64,000 bases of DNA from CAWGXG01 sp963826505. GTDB lineage: Bacteria; Chloroflexota; Anaerolineae; Aggregatilineales; Aggregatilineaceae. The position numbers and the translations under genes were made by a program. Each line of letters begins with the position of its first letter. Positions within the stretch are counted from its first letter, which is position 1. Shown here piece after piece: positions 50,672 to 60,298 of this stretch. The notes beneath the pieces are model-generated. The model saw only the letters and a program-made list of their open reading frames with translations. It did not search any database and was not told the origin of the DNA. The stretch is taken from contig CAWGXG010000008.1 of assembly GCA_963826505.1 (NCBI GenBank), positions 930,001 to 994,000 of the forward strand, given 5' to 3'.

Positions 50672-52555
50672 CTATCGACGCGGCCAACTTTGCCTGATGG
50701 CGTCAGCCGGTTCGCTGAATCTTCCGCCGGAGTCAGACGGCGACTCACCCATCAGCTCCAAGAACTCCTCGCGCCCGATAGTCTCGACTTCGATGAGCCG
50801 TTCGGCCAATGCATCCAGGCGGTCACGGTTTTCACGGAGCACCTGAAGCGCCTGAGCATACGCTTTGGACACGATATTGTGGACTTCTTCGTCGATTTGC
50901 TCAGCTACGCTCTCGCTATAGTCGCGCTGCTCGCCAATTTCACGCCCAAGGAAGACGAGTTCTTCTTTTTGACCGAATACGCGCGGCCCAAGCTTAGGGC
51001 TCATGCCCCAACGCGTAACCATGGTACGGGCGATGCGCGTCACGTTCTCAAGGTCGCTCGAGGCGCCGTTCGTTATGTCACCGAACACGATCTCTTCTGC
51101 GGCGCGGCCACCCAATGCTCCTGTGATCTGGTCGAGGTAGCGCTGCGTTGTCCCGAGCATCGAGTCGTTTTCTGGCATCACCCAAGTCACGCCGCCAGCC
51201 ATACCACGCGCTACGATGGTGACCTTGCGAACCGGATCACAGTTGGGAAGCATGTGGAATACGACCGCGTGACCGGCTTCATGGAAGGCTATCAAGCGTT
51301 TTTCTTCTTCGCTGATGATGCGGCTGCGTCGTTCCGGCCCCAGCACCACGCGTTCTACAGCTTCTTCTAGATCGCGCATGCTGATGCTTTTCTTGTTCTT
51401 GCGGGCGGCCACGATAGCACCTTCGTTCACCAGATTTTCAAGATCGGCTCCCACGAATCCCGGCGTCGATTTCGCCAGCGTCGCCAAATCGATATCTGAC
51501 GCCAGAGGCTTGCCGCGTGTGTGAACTTTGAGGATCGCTTCGCGCCCGCGCACGTCGGGCCGGTCGAGTACGACGCGCCGATCAAAGCGCCCAGGACGCA
51601 TCAGCGCGGGATCAAGAATATCCGGACGGTTGGTCGCTGCCATGATGATGACATTGGTATCGGTATCGAAACCGTCCATTTCGACCAGGATCTGGTTGAG
51701 GGTTTGCTCGCGTTCGTCGTGGCTGCCACCCAATCCGGCGCCGCGATGGCGGCCCACAGCGTCGATTTCGTCCACAAAGACGATGCACGGACTGTGGCGC
51801 TTGGCTTGATCAAAGAGATCACGGACGCGGCTGGCCCCAACTCCCACGAACATCTCAACGAACTCAGAACCAGAAATGCTGAAGAACGGCACGCCCGCTT
51901 CGCCGCTGACTGCCTTAGCGAGCAGGGTTTTGCCGGTTCCAGGGCTTCCGACCAGGAGTACACCTTTGGGAATTCGCGCCCCAAGCTGGATAAATCGTTC
52001 CGGATCTTTGAGAAACTCTACGACTTCCTGCAGTTCTTCTTTGGCTTCGTCAGCGCCGGCCACATCTTCAAATGTAACCGTAGGTTGATCTCCAGTAAAC
52101 ATGCGTGCCCGGCTTTTGCCGAAGGATAGGGCCTGGTTATTCGAGCCTTGCGCCTGGCGCAACATCAGATAAATGAAACCACCTATCAACAGCAGCGGCA
52201 GGAATGTGCCGATCAGCCCAATCCAGTTAAAGAGATTGCTTGGTTTCGTGAACTGGAAATCGACCTGTCGCAGCATATCCGGAGATGCGCCTAACGACTC
52301 CAGGAGCGAAGCGGGATCTTGAGTGTTGGAATTGATCTGAGTTTTGCGAGTTTCATTATTGCGGTAGGTAGCAGTGACCTTGCCATCCTCGGACACCTCG
52401 ATGGACCGGACCAACCCGCTGTCGATATCGCGTGCCAACTCAGTGGCAGTCAGTTCTTTGGAGCTTGCGCTGTTATTGCGTACGCCGAACACTATCGCGG
52501 CGATAGCGGCGATAATGAGGATGTACACAAAGATATTTCGCGAACGATTGTTCAC
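50672..52555 (-). CDS. ftsH: ATP-dependent zinc metalloprotease FtsH
   Basis: 627 residues. Domains in order: membrane helix 1 (about 9-25), a short extracytoplasmic domain, membrane helix 2 (about 105-125), an AAA+ module with Walker A GSPGTGKT (about 202-209), Walker B IVFVDEIDAVG and the SRH near NRPDILDPALMRPGRFDR, and a peptidase M41 domain with HEAGH zinc site (about 423-427). FtsH degrades misassembled membrane and regulatory proteins. A TTG at 52600 opens the frame earlier, but GTG 52555 is preceded by GGAGG at good spacing and gives the normal start NNRSRNIFVYILI. It lies downstream of the Ser/Thr kinase on the same strand, with its own TATAAT motifs in the gap. Confidence 0.97.
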   Translation of the reverse strand: MNNRSRNIFVYILIIAAIAAIVFGVRNNSASSKELTATELARDIDSGLVRSIEVSEDGKVTATYRNNETRKTQINSNTQDPASLLESLGASPDMLRQVDFQFTKPSNLFNWIGLIGTFLPLLLIGGFIYLMLRQAQGSNNQALSFGKSRARMFTGDQPTVTFEDVAGADEAKEELQEVVEFLKDPERFIQLGARIPKGVLLVGSPGTGKTLLAKAVSGEAGVPFFSISGSEFVEMFVGVGASRVRDLFDQAKRHSPCIVFVDEIDAVGRHRGAGLGGSHDEREQTLNQILVEMDGFDTDTNVIIMAATNRPDILDPALMRPGRFDRRVVLDRPDVRGREAILKVHTRGKPLASDIDLATLAKSTPGFVGADLENLVNEGAIVAARKNKKSISMRDLEEAVERVVLGPERRSRIISEEEKRLIAFHEAGHAVVFHMLPNCDPVRKVTIVARGMAGGVTWVMPENDSMLGTTQRYLDQITGALGGRAAEEIVFGDITNGASSDLENVTRIARTMVTRWGMSPKLGPRVFGQKEELVFLGREIGEQRDYSESVAEQIDEEVHNIVSKAYAQALQVLRENRDRLDALAERLIEVETIGREEFLELMGESPSDSGGRFSEPADAIRQSWPRR

Positions 52556-52660
52556 TCTCGGCCTCCAGCCTTCATACCACGGCGTCCAATACGCGCGCAA
52601 ATGTGGTGACGGATGTGCGTGACCTTATGGCGGGGCGGCACTGTCACAAGTAATGCGCAG

Positions 52661-52753
52661 ATTATACAGGAACCGATCGGCAAAAACCAGGACTTGGACG
52701 GATCGTTAAATTAATGTTACGTAAGAAAACCCATAACGCGCTGAACCATTATA
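52661..52753 (-). promoter_or_regulatory. -10 motifs upstream of ftsH
   Basis: Two TATAAT sequences are present on the minus strand, at 52666-52661 and 52753-52748, in the 219-bp gap between the kinase stop and ftsH. No -35 matching the consensus at 16-18 bp is seen for either, so ftsH may be served by a weak or activated promoter. Confidence 0.35.
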
Positions 52754-52774
52754 CGTTGGTCAACCGGATGATCG

Positions 52775-54037
52775 TCAGCCCACCCATGCTTGATAAACCA
52801 ATATCCACAACGGAATGAGCATGATCGCCGCAATGAACGCAATGAACGCCAGTACGATTGTTGCCAGATCGAGCTGGGGAGGTGGCTCTGCTGCACGGTA
52901 GCGCGACTGGAGCATCGTATCGGGAGGGCGAGGCGGCATATACGGCGGCGGCACAACCGCCGGAATGCCCGGCGAAGCTGGCACTCCGCTTGAGTAATTC
53001 AAAGCGCCATAACCATGAGTCGCCGCCTCTGCGCGTGGATCGGAAATGTGAGGTGGGGGCGATGCAGAAACAGGCGGTGCCGGAGATGGGGCTTCATAGT
53101 GAATCGGCAGCGGAATTTCTCCCGGTATTGGGGGAAGTGTCGCCGCTGTATCCTGCTGGGGTTCTTGTGTGGCGACTTCAGGAACCTGATCGGTTGTGAC
53201 GTGTCCTTGTCTTCGGTAGCTGACCAGGATGCGTCCCAGTTGATCGGCAGTACGATAACGTGATACCGGCTCTTTTGAGAGAACCTTTTGCAGTATGCGA
53301 TCGAGATGAACGGGTATATTTGGATTGAAATCAGCTGCGTTAGGAGGTGCCTCTCGAATATGGGCCAGTGCCAGCTCTTGTTGGTCGGTTCCGACAAACG
53401 GCAGACGCCCCGTCAGCATTTCGAACAACACAATGCCGATCGCGTATACGTCAGAAGCAGGCGAGGGCGGTTCACCCTGAGCTTGTTCAGGCGAGAAGTA
53501 GTGTGGACTACCCCACACTACCCGCTGACGGTCGCGATCGCGTGGCTTGGTGGCCGTCAATGCTTGGGCGATGCCAAAGTCGGTCACCTTCACATTATCG
53601 GACTCCGTCACCAGAACATTTTGCGGTTTCACATCGGCGTGCACCAATCCGGCGCGGTGCGCATAGCCGACTCCCGCGCAGATTTTGATAGCAATGCTCA
53701 ACGCACGATCAATAGTGAATGGGGCGGACGCTCTGATCAAACGTTTGAGGTCTTCTCCATCAATGTACTCCATCACAATGTAATGAGTGTTCCCATCTTG
53801 CCCCACATCGTGCACGGTTACAATATTGGGGTGTGAGAGGTTGGCGACATTGCGGGCTTCTTGCCGAAATCGCTTGAGGAATTCAGGATCGCTTGTCAAG
53901 CTGGGGCGCAGGACTTTAACTGCGACGGTGCGACCCAGCGCCAGATCGGTTGCTTTGTAAATGACTGCCATGCCGCCGGAACCTTGCTGGCCGAGCAGGC
54001 GGTATCGTCCGTTTAAAAGCGCTTCTTGTGCCGACAT
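52775..54037 (-). CDS. PknB-like serine/threonine protein kinase with one C-terminal membrane helix
   Basis: 420 residues. The kinase domain (about 10-270) shows the glycine loop LLGQQGSGGMAVIYKA, the VAIK-type lysine in VAVKVLRP, catalytic loop HADVKPQNVLV near 132 (HAD rather than HRD, so a non-RD kinase), DFGIAQA and the APE-like FSPEQAQGE. A proline-rich linker (about 290-385) leads to a C-terminal helix (LATIVLAFIAFIAAIMLIPLWI). The usual PASTA repeats of PknB are absent. ATG 54037 (MSAQEALLNG) is preferred; an earlier in-frame start at 54082 adds an unconserved tail. Confidence 0.9.
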   Translation of the reverse strand: MSAQEALLNGRYRLLGQQGSGGMAVIYKATDLALGRTVAVKVLRPSLTSDPEFLKRFRQEARNVANLSHPNIVTVHDVGQDGNTHYIVMEYIDGEDLKRLIRASAPFTIDRALSIAIKICAGVGYAHRAGLVHADVKPQNVLVTESDNVKVTDFGIAQALTATKPRDRDRQRVVWGSPHYFSPEQAQGEPPSPASDVYAIGIVLFEMLTGRLPFVGTDQQELALAHIREAPPNAADFNPNIPVHLDRILQKVLSKEPVSRYRTADQLGRILVSYRRQGHVTTDQVPEVATQEPQQDTAATLPPIPGEIPLPIHYEAPSPAPPVSASPPPHISDPRAEAATHGYGALNYSSGVPASPGIPAVVPPPYMPPRPPDTMLQSRYRAAEPPPQLDLATIVLAFIAFIAAIMLIPLWILVYQAWVG

Positions 54038-54090
54038 GCGGTTCTGGTTACCCTCTCTGCAAGACCCGACTGACGTGCGCACCGATCCAA

Positions 54091-54119
54091 TTGCTGATCG
54101 TTGACCACACCCTTATAAT
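54091..54119 (+). promoter_or_regulatory. Promoter for the large membrane protein gene
   Basis: TTGCTG (54091-54096), a 17-bp spacer and TATAAT (54114-54119). The leader to GTG 54214 is about 88 nt. The element lies in the divergent gap with the kinase gene. Confidence 0.65.
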
Positions 54120-54213
54120 GCGCATTTCGGGCATGTGTCGCAAATTTCTGTAGGTCCTTGCGCGCGTTTCAACCTATAGTTTATCAGCAGTTTGCAAATT
54201 GGGGGTGTAGAAG

Positions 54214-56700
54214 GTGCGAAGAAACGACCAGAATTTCCCTCCGGGCTTGACCTATGAGGATTTACCCGCCTGGATGCGGAGAGAACGCCGGGAGTTTGAC
54301 TGGGTGTTCTGGTCAGTTGTCGTGTTGATTGTGGTCGTTGTATGGCCGTACTTGACTCGTTCTGGGCTGCCTTATAACCTTGGGATGCACCAACAGGTGG
54401 CGTACACCATTGAGATGGCCGAGAGCATGCGATCGGGGATACTGTATCCCCGTTGGGTGGGTGATTTCAATTACGGTTTGGGGTCTCCACTTTGGAATTA
54501 CCTTGCTCCCCTTCCTCACTACCTATCCGGTTTGCATTACGCGCTGACGCAGACGGACCCTACGTTGAGTGTGAAGGCCAGTTTTGTCCTTGGAGCCTTC
54601 TTGAACGGAATAGGCATGTGCTGCTTTGTGAGGCGTCGCTGGGGAGATTACGCCGGGTTCTTAAGCGCAGCAGCGTATCTGTTTAGCCCACAAATTCTGT
54701 TAGTAATTCCATATCTTGAGAGCGATCTTGCGATTTGGCTGGCTATGGGATGTTTTCTCATGACATTGTGGGCCTTTGATCGAGTGCTTGAGTCGGGTCG
54801 GGGATGGGATATTGCTGTCGCCAGCCTTATGTGTACGGGCGTCGTGTTGTCTCATGCCCCACTGAATATCGTGTTACTGCTGGTGGTAGCTGGCTGGTTG
54901 GGTTGGTTGCGATTCATCCGGCGAACCGATTATCATGCGTGGCCAAAGGTGGCTTTGGCGTATGGTTTGGGGTTAGGCTTGGGTGCATTTTATTGGCTAC
55001 CTGCCTGGTTGGAGCGCACCGATTTCCAATGGGTGCCCACCGTGGATTATGGGCAGGGGCGTTGGTACTCGCTGACATTGTCCGAGATTTTTCAGCAACC
55101 GGCTCGTATTGATCTCCATGCCGTTAATCCTCTTCCGACGGGATCGATTGGCGTATCGGTATGGGGTTTGGCCGTGATGGCACTGCTGGCGATTGTTGTT
55201 GTAAACTGGCGACATACCTCACCTTTGACTGGGGGTCTGGCCCGAGGGGACGCTCTACAAAGTCGTCTGGTGGCTACGTTGCGCAACATCTCGGCTGAAC
55301 AGCGCGAGAGCGTCTATTTTGGGATCATGGGTCTATTGTTGATACTCGTCGTATCTCCGCTTGCAGCCTCGATGTGGGATAAATGGCCAGTGTGGCCGCC
55401 ATTCCACCCCCATGATTTGCTCGCGTTGCTTGCTGCTGGCTGTTGCATAGTGATCGGCCAGCTTGGGTATATATTAGGAAGAAGCAGTCGCCCGATGTTG
55501 TCGCTGGTTGGGTTGTTGTTCTGTGGTGTGTGTGTGTTGATTCCAACTCTATATATTGTGCCACTGCCCATGTGGCCGCGAAATTCCAGCGCGGACGTTA
55601 CTTCAATATTGCGGGACGAAACGCAAGGACATCTTATCGCTGCTCAGATGACGGGGTGGCTGCTGCCCAAGAGTGTTGAAACTGTCCCGCCGCAGCCTTC
55701 TCGTGCGCTGCTTGCTTCTTATCAGAGCAACGCAGTGGACAAGGTGTCTCGCAGTGACCTGCCTGCCGCCGTGAATGTGGATGTGGTAGAACACCGGCCG
55801 CAGTCTGAACGGCTTGTCGTGAGCGCACCCTATGAATTTACGTTGGTCCTTCAAACTTTGTATTTCCCAGGGTGGTCTGCTGAGATAGATAACCACACCG
55901 TTCCAGTGGCTGCCGTGCCGGGTACAGGGCTCATCAGCCTGGACATGCCTGAGGGTCAGTACGAGGTTATTGTCCGTTTTGGCAGCACCTCGATTCGCCG
56001 TGTAGCGTGGATCATAAGCGCGTTTTCGTTTCTGATTTTACTTGTGGTAGGGTTTGTGCTTAAACAAAGATCTCTAATTCCTTTTGAGGGGCACTTAAAG
56101 CAAGGCGACTACAAGCAGGCGCGGCCCATGTTCTTGCTGTTAGTGATGATGGTGCTGGGTGGAATTGGCCTGGCTGTTCGGGTAGCTCCTCAACGATTTG
56201 CAGACAGTTCACCGAGAGGAGTGGTGCTGGGAGCCGATCAACAGTTGCCTCGATGGCTTCAAGGGGGAGTAGATTTACTCGGATACTCGGTCGAAACAGG
56301 CGACACGATGCACGCTGGAGATAATTTGGCCGTGCATCTGTATTGGCGGGCAGGACGACCAGATTTGCCTGATTATCAGGTCAATGTTTCCGTCCAGTCT
56401 GTTGAAGATCCTTCAAATCGAATCGCGTTTGCGCAACACCGGCATCCTGGCTTCATCCCTACCAGCCAGTGGACGCTATGGCCTTTGCTTGATTACTTTG
56501 TGCGGGATTCGTACTATCTGCAATTGGATGAAGACGCCTTCACTGGAGGGGATTACCAGATTGTCATACAACTGGGACGCTGTAGCTCTCTAAATCTATT
56601 CCCTTGTCAGGAAATTGATCCTCTGTTTGTTCGCGATGCGCGCGGGAGCCGCTTGGGACGGGAGATAGAACTCCCTGCTATAATAAGGGTTGAGCCATAG
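54214..56700 (+). CDS. Large polytopic membrane protein, glycosyltransferase-like (GT-C or YfhO-type)
   Basis: 828 residues starting with GTG. An N-terminal cytosolic stretch is followed by about ten to twelve helices (about 30-490). Early loops include LPYNLGMHQQVAYTIEMAES and PRWVGDFNYGLGSPLWNYLA, reminiscent of integral-membrane GT-C glycosyltransferases whose catalytic acids sit in the first extracytoplasmic loop. A soluble domain, another helix pair (about 600-660) and a C-terminal extracytoplasmic beta-rich domain (about 665-828) follow. The likely role is surface-glycan or lipid modification, but neither donor nor acceptor is known, and the family call is tentative. Confidence 0.6.
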   Translation: MRRNDQNFPPGLTYEDLPAWMRRERREFDWVFWSVVVLIVVVVWPYLTRSGLPYNLGMHQQVAYTIEMAESMRSGILYPRWVGDFNYGLGSPLWNYLAPLPHYLSGLHYALTQTDPTLSVKASFVLGAFLNGIGMCCFVRRRWGDYAGFLSAAAYLFSPQILLVIPYLESDLAIWLAMGCFLMTLWAFDRVLESGRGWDIAVASLMCTGVVLSHAPLNIVLLLVVAGWLGWLRFIRRTDYHAWPKVALAYGLGLGLGAFYWLPAWLERTDFQWVPTVDYGQGRWYSLTLSEIFQQPARIDLHAVNPLPTGSIGVSVWGLAVMALLAIVVVNWRHTSPLTGGLARGDALQSRLVATLRNISAEQRESVYFGIMGLLLILVVSPLAASMWDKWPVWPPFHPHDLLALLAAGCCIVIGQLGYILGRSSRPMLSLVGLLFCGVCVLIPTLYIVPLPMWPRNSSADVTSILRDETQGHLIAAQMTGWLLPKSVETVPPQPSRALLASYQSNAVDKVSRSDLPAAVNVDVVEHRPQSERLVVSAPYEFTLVLQTLYFPGWSAEIDNHTVPVAAVPGTGLISLDMPEGQYEVIVRFGSTSIRRVAWIISAFSFLILLVVGFVLKQRSLIPFEGHLKQGDYKQARPMFLLLVMMVLGGIGLAVRVAPQRFADSSPRGVVLGADQQLPRWLQGGVDLLGYSVETGDTMHAGDNLAVHLYWRAGRPDLPDYQVNVSVQSVEDPSNRIAFAQHRHPGFIPTSQWTLWPLLDYFVRDSYYLQLDEDAFTGGDYQIVIQLGRCSSLNLFPCQEIDPLFVRDARGSRLGREIELPAIIRVEP

Positions 56701-56758
56701 GGGATGTCGCTCGCGGTAGCGTGTCCGTCTTGCCATATCAAGCGGGGACAGGTTAAGC

Positions 56759-56764
56759 TATAAT
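56759..56764 (+). promoter_or_regulatory. -10 box upstream of the small TPR-like gene
   Basis: A perfect TATAAT at 56759-56764, about 65 nt upstream of ATG 56830. No matching -35 is seen, so confidence is limited. Confidence 0.35.
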
Positions 56765-56829
56765 GCGAGTAGTAATGTTTTTGAATTCGGAGTTTATCAT
56801 GATTGTTGTAAATCATCCCGGAGATCACA

Positions 56830-57141
56830 ATGAACAATAAAAACGACTTCGACGCGCGTGTTGCCGAGGCGTGGAAAGCTCATTATGCGGGGCAACAGGA
56901 TGTCGCTATTCAAAAGTTCATTCAGGTCGTCGCTGAAGCACCGGATGCGATTGATGCACGGTGGGGGCTCGGTCTGTCCTATCGCAAGGCGGGTGAACGC
57001 GATAGTGCCTTGGAAGTGTTTCAGCAAGTTGATGCCCTGTTAGCGAAGGCCCTCGAACAAGAAACAGAGAATCAGGAGCGGTTTTTTATGCTCAAACGCA
57101 TGGTGAAACAGCAGATTGAGCAAATGTCGGATTTTATATAG
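56830..57141 (+). CDS. Small tetratricopeptide-like protein
   Basis: 103 residues, all helical. Residues 10-75 fit two TPR-type hairpins (AEAWKAHYAGQQDVAIQKFI and ARWGLGLSYRKAGERDSALE), which mediate protein-protein contacts. It has GGAGAT before the ATG and no signal peptide. A second helix region (QETENQERFFMLKRMVKQQI) follows. The partner is unknown; the gene lies 29 bp before the UroD-like gene, so they may share a transcript. Confidence 0.75.
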   Translation: MNNKNDFDARVAEAWKAHYAGQQDVAIQKFIQVVAEAPDAIDARWGLGLSYRKAGERDSALEVFQQVDALLAKALEQETENQERFFMLKRMVKQQIEQMSDFI

Positions 57142-57170
57142 ATAACCGCCGAACGAAATGAGAATCTTTG

Positions 57171-58163
57171 ATGTCTCTTACCAAACGAGAACGTCTTGAA
57201 AAAACAGTCTTGGGGCAGGAAGTCGATCGCGTACCGGTGGCGCTGTGGCGTCATTGGCCGGGTGATGACCAGCGCGCAGTCGATTTGGCGGAAGCGACGG
57301 TGGCTTTTCAGCGGCGGTGGGACTTCGATTTTGTCAAGGTGACACCCACAAGTAGTTTTTGCATCGCGGATTACGGCGTTCAGGATCGCTGGGAAGGAAA
57401 CCCGGAAGGCACGCGCACGTATACGCGTCGCGCTGTGCAGCGGTCGCTGGATTGGACTGAACTTAGGGTACTTGATCCGACGCGTGGCGTGTTGGGCCGC
57501 CAGCTTGAGGTGCTGCGCTTGTTGAAGGATGCTTTTGGGGACGAAGTCCCATTTATCCAAACTATCTTTAGTCCCCTGGCGCAGGCGAAGAATATTGCTG
57601 GGAAAGACGTTCTTATTGAACACATGAGGACAGCACCAGATCGGTTGAAAACAGGACTAAACACCATTACTGAAAGCACGTTACGGTTCATGGATGCCAT
57701 GCGGCGCAGCAAAGTCGCGGGGATCTTTTACGCAATACAGCACGCGTCGTACGCCGTGATGAGTGGGAGTGAATATTTGGAATTCGGAAGGCCATACGAT
57801 CTGCAAATTCTTGAAGCGTTGTCGAGCGATTGGTGGTTTAACATGGTTCATCTCCATGGTGACGCGCCAATGTTCGATGTTATTGCGGAATATCCAGTGC
57901 AGTCCATAAATTGGCACGATCGGGAAACCGATGTCGATTTGGCTTCGGGAAAACTGAAATTTGGCGGGGCTGTCAGCGGTGGGTTGGGGCGCTGGGATCC
58001 GATGCACGTTGGCACTCCGGTTGAAGTGCGTGCCCAAGCTCGTCAGGCGATCGAACAGACAAACGGACGCCGGTTCATCTTGTCCACGGGTTGTGTGATC
58101 ATGACCACTACGCCAACGTCGAATATCCGGGCCGCGCGTGAAGTTGTTGAGTCTCTAACTTGA
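57171..58163 (+). CDS. Uroporphyrinogen decarboxylase (URO-D)-family protein
   Basis: 330 residues. The URO-D fold pattern is seen: SLTKRERLEKTVLGQEVDRV at the start, then VPFIQTIFSPLAQAKNIAG, FNMVHLHGDAPMFDVIAEY and ILSTGCVIMTTTPTSNIRAA. Many proteins with this fold are not haem enzymes but methyltransferases or cobalamin-linked methyl-transfer proteins (MtaA/CmuA type). The N-terminal decarboxylase motif RxPxWxMRQAGR is absent (DRVPVALWRHWPGDD instead), so true HemE function is unlikely. ATG 57171 is used; TTG 57168 just precedes it. No haem genes are nearby. Confidence 0.82.
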   Translation: MSLTKRERLEKTVLGQEVDRVPVALWRHWPGDDQRAVDLAEATVAFQRRWDFDFVKVTPTSSFCIADYGVQDRWEGNPEGTRTYTRRAVQRSLDWTELRVLDPTRGVLGRQLEVLRLLKDAFGDEVPFIQTIFSPLAQAKNIAGKDVLIEHMRTAPDRLKTGLNTITESTLRFMDAMRRSKVAGIFYAIQHASYAVMSGSEYLEFGRPYDLQILEALSSDWWFNMVHLHGDAPMFDVIAEYPVQSINWHDRETDVDLASGKLKFGGAVSGGLGRWDPMHVGTPVEVRAQARQAIEQTNGRRFILSTGCVIMTTTPTSNIRAAREVVESLT

Positions 58164-58179
58164 TTTACTGGAGGGTTAT

Positions 58180-58767
58180 GTGCCTATCCGGGTAATTGCG
58201 GGTATTGCAAAGGGGCGCAAGCTTAAACTGGTTCCGGGCGAGTCGACGCGTCCGATTATGGATCGTGTTAAGGAAGCTCTGTTTAACATTTTGGGTACCG
58301 GGATACAAGGCGGTTCGATCCTTGATCTCTTTGCAGGGACGGGTAGCGTTGGTATTGAGGCATTGAGCCGTGGCGCGGCTCGTGCCGTATTCATCGATAA
58401 TGATCGCTTCGCAATACGCACCATACACGAGAATCTGGCCCAAACGCATCTTGCCGATCGCGCAGAAGTGTTGCGAACGGATGCTTTCGCCTATTTGAGC
58501 CGTATCAGCTCAGAGGATTTCGAATACATCTATGTGGCACCCCCGCAGTACAAAGGCATGTGGAAACGGGCTTTACTGTCGCTCGACGAGCACCCTGAGC
58601 ATGTGTGTGCCGACGGTGTGGTCGTAGTCCAAATCGACCCGTCAGAGCGAGAAGACGTTCCCCTGACGGAGTTCTGCCCTTACGATGAACGCCAATATGG
58701 AAAAACATTGCTGTGGTTTTTCGAGCGGGTTACCCCACCTGATGAAACACCTGAAGACAGTTCGTGA
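58180..58767 (+). CDS. rsmD: 16S rRNA (guanine966-N2)-methyltransferase RsmD
   Basis: 195 residues. The family start RVIAGIAKGRKLKLVPGEST and RPIMDRVKEALFNIL, SAM-binding motif ILDLFAGTGSVGIEALSRGA and VFIDNDRFAIRTI are clear. The catalytic motif, usually D/N-PP-Y/F, reads VAPPQYKG here, so its first residue is Ala. Start is GTG 58180, with a GGAGGG site 5-6 nt before it. RsmD modifies G966 of 16S rRNA; rsmD is often followed by coaD, but here the next gene is convergent cca. Confidence 0.9.
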   Translation: MPIRVIAGIAKGRKLKLVPGESTRPIMDRVKEALFNILGTGIQGGSILDLFAGTGSVGIEALSRGAARAVFIDNDRFAIRTIHENLAQTHLADRAEVLRTDAFAYLSRISSEDFEYIYVAPPQYKGMWKRALLSLDEHPEHVCADGVVVVQIDPSEREDVPLTEFCPYDERQYGKTLLWFFERVTPPDETPEDSS

Positions 58768-58783
58768 GCGGGTGGTGGAAGGG

Positions 58784-60298
58784 TTATCCATCTTGTTTTT
58801 GATTTAGGAGGCGCCGGACAAAATCCAGCGCTTCTTGTTGAGTGGAAACGATTCCCGACACTTGTGCTTCGCGAATTTGCTCCAAAATCTCGCCAATGAT
58901 TGGTCCGGGACTGAGTTTGAAATCCTTCAAGAGGCGGGTGCCGTCCAGTAAGGGCTGCGGGTAGACCGCCGTTGAGCGAAACATATAATAGCGGGTGAGT
59001 AATGTTTGGATGGTCTGTAAATACCCCATCCACTGCTTCGAATCCAGCATGATATCGTACGTTGCCAGATAATCCGCCATGGCCAAAAGGCAGATGTCTA
59101 CCCCCGCAGGGCCTGTGTCGCGCCAATAACGGTATATGGCGCGTGGCGTCAATGACTTGTTCGCATTCAGCCAATGGGGACGCATATGGTGGCGGATAAT
59201 GGTGGTTAAGCGCTGAATCTCGTCGTTGCTCAAGTGGAAAGCTTCGCCACGAATCGCCGCCAATTTGGCTCCGAGATGTTCATGCTCCAAAAAATGAACA
59301 CGGGAGTCCGCGTCCACCGCGCGCGTAGCTGGCTTGCCAACGTCGTGGAGCAGAGCGGCCAGACTCAAAAGGGCGCGGTGAGTCCTTCCATTGGGCCATA
59401 CATATCCAATATGATCCCGCAATGGTTCTCTAAGATGCGAAAGCGTGGTGATCGCGCCACCAACCTGCAGATTCGCTGTGAGGGTGTCGCTATGGTCGGA
59501 AAAAAGGGCGAGGACAATCGAGTTCAGCCAATCTACAGTCGCAAGTGTGTGCTTCCACACTCCGAACTGATGAGGCGGTCCCTGCTGGGCTTCAGATAGC
59601 GGGATGGTTTCAGGGATCAAGATGGCGAGAATACCGAGGTGTCTGAGGATTGCCAGGGCAGTGGCGGGTTTGTTGCTGCCCAATAAATTGAACAACTCAT
59701 CTCGGATTCGCTCGATGGAGGTTCCTGGTAGTAGATGGACACATTCCTTGATGCTCTGAATCGTTGAGGGTTCGATACGGAAGTCCAACGACACGCTAGC
59801 TCGCACGGCCCGCAAACTCCGCACAGGATCATTGGCGATCGATGTGGCCTGACACTGTCGGACGATGTGGGCCTGGAGGTCCTGAAGCCCTCTAGTAGGA
59901 TCGATCACGCCATTCAAATCCCCGTTGAGTGCAACCGCCATCGCGTTGATGGTGAAGTCACGATCCATGAGATCAGTGAGTAGATCGTCTCCACGAAAAC
60001 GGGCCACGTCAATGGTAATACGAGTACCTTCCCAAGAGAAGAGCGCACGCCCTACACCGCGCTCGCGATCTAGAGGATAGTAATCCCCTGCGAATCGGTT
60101 GGCGATTTTTCGCGAGATTGCACATCCGTCTCCAGAGGTTGTGAAATCAATGTCGTGCAACGGGCGTCTCAATGCAGCATCACGGACGGCTCCCCCCACG
60201 ATGTACAACTCTGGTTCGTCAGACAATACATTCTTGAGTTTGGATAGCACCGGGGGCCACACCAGTGGCATGGGCGGCGTGATGGGGGTGAATGTCAC
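58784..60298 (-). CDS. cca: CCA tRNA nucleotidyltransferase / poly(A) polymerase-type protein with HD domain
   Basis: 504 residues. The nucleotidyltransferase head has LYIVGGAVRDAALRRPLHDI with the DxD metal pair in DIDF (about 48-51), then DFTINAMAVALNGDL and LRAVRASVSLDFRIE of the class II neck. An HD domain (about 240-400: LSLAALLHDVGKPATRAVDA and HLGAKLAAIRGEAF) gives phosphohydrolase character, as in the bacterial HD-containing CCA enzymes. It adds or repairs the tRNA 3' CCA. It begins with GTG in a GTGA overlap with the hpt stop, so it is translationally coupled, and ends 16 bp from rsmD. Confidence 0.9.
   Translation of the reverse strand: MTFTPITPPMPLVWPPVLSKLKNVLSDEPELYIVGGAVRDAALRRPLHDIDFTTSGDGCAISRKIANRFAGDYYPLDRERGVGRALFSWEGTRITIDVARFRGDDLLTDLMDRDFTINAMAVALNGDLNGVIDPTRGLQDLQAHIVRQCQATSIANDPVRSLRAVRASVSLDFRIEPSTIQSIKECVHLLPGTSIERIRDELFNLLGSNKPATALAILRHLGILAILIPETIPLSEAQQGPPHQFGVWKHTLATVDWLNSIVLALFSDHSDTLTANLQVGGAITTLSHLREPLRDHIGYVWPNGRTHRALLSLAALLHDVGKPATRAVDADSRVHFLEHEHLGAKLAAIRGEAFHLSNDEIQRLTTIIRHHMRPHWLNANKSLTPRAIYRYWRDTGPAGVDICLLAMADYLATYDIMLDSKQWMGYLQTIQTLLTRYYMFRSTAVYPQPLLDGTRLLKDFKLSPGPIIGEILEQIREAQVSGIVSTQQEALDFVRRLLNQKQDG

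Noticed and set aside
50663..51370. Long plus-strand frame opposite ftsH
   Set aside because: Antisense to the conserved FtsH peptidase domain; no start site, promoter or family.
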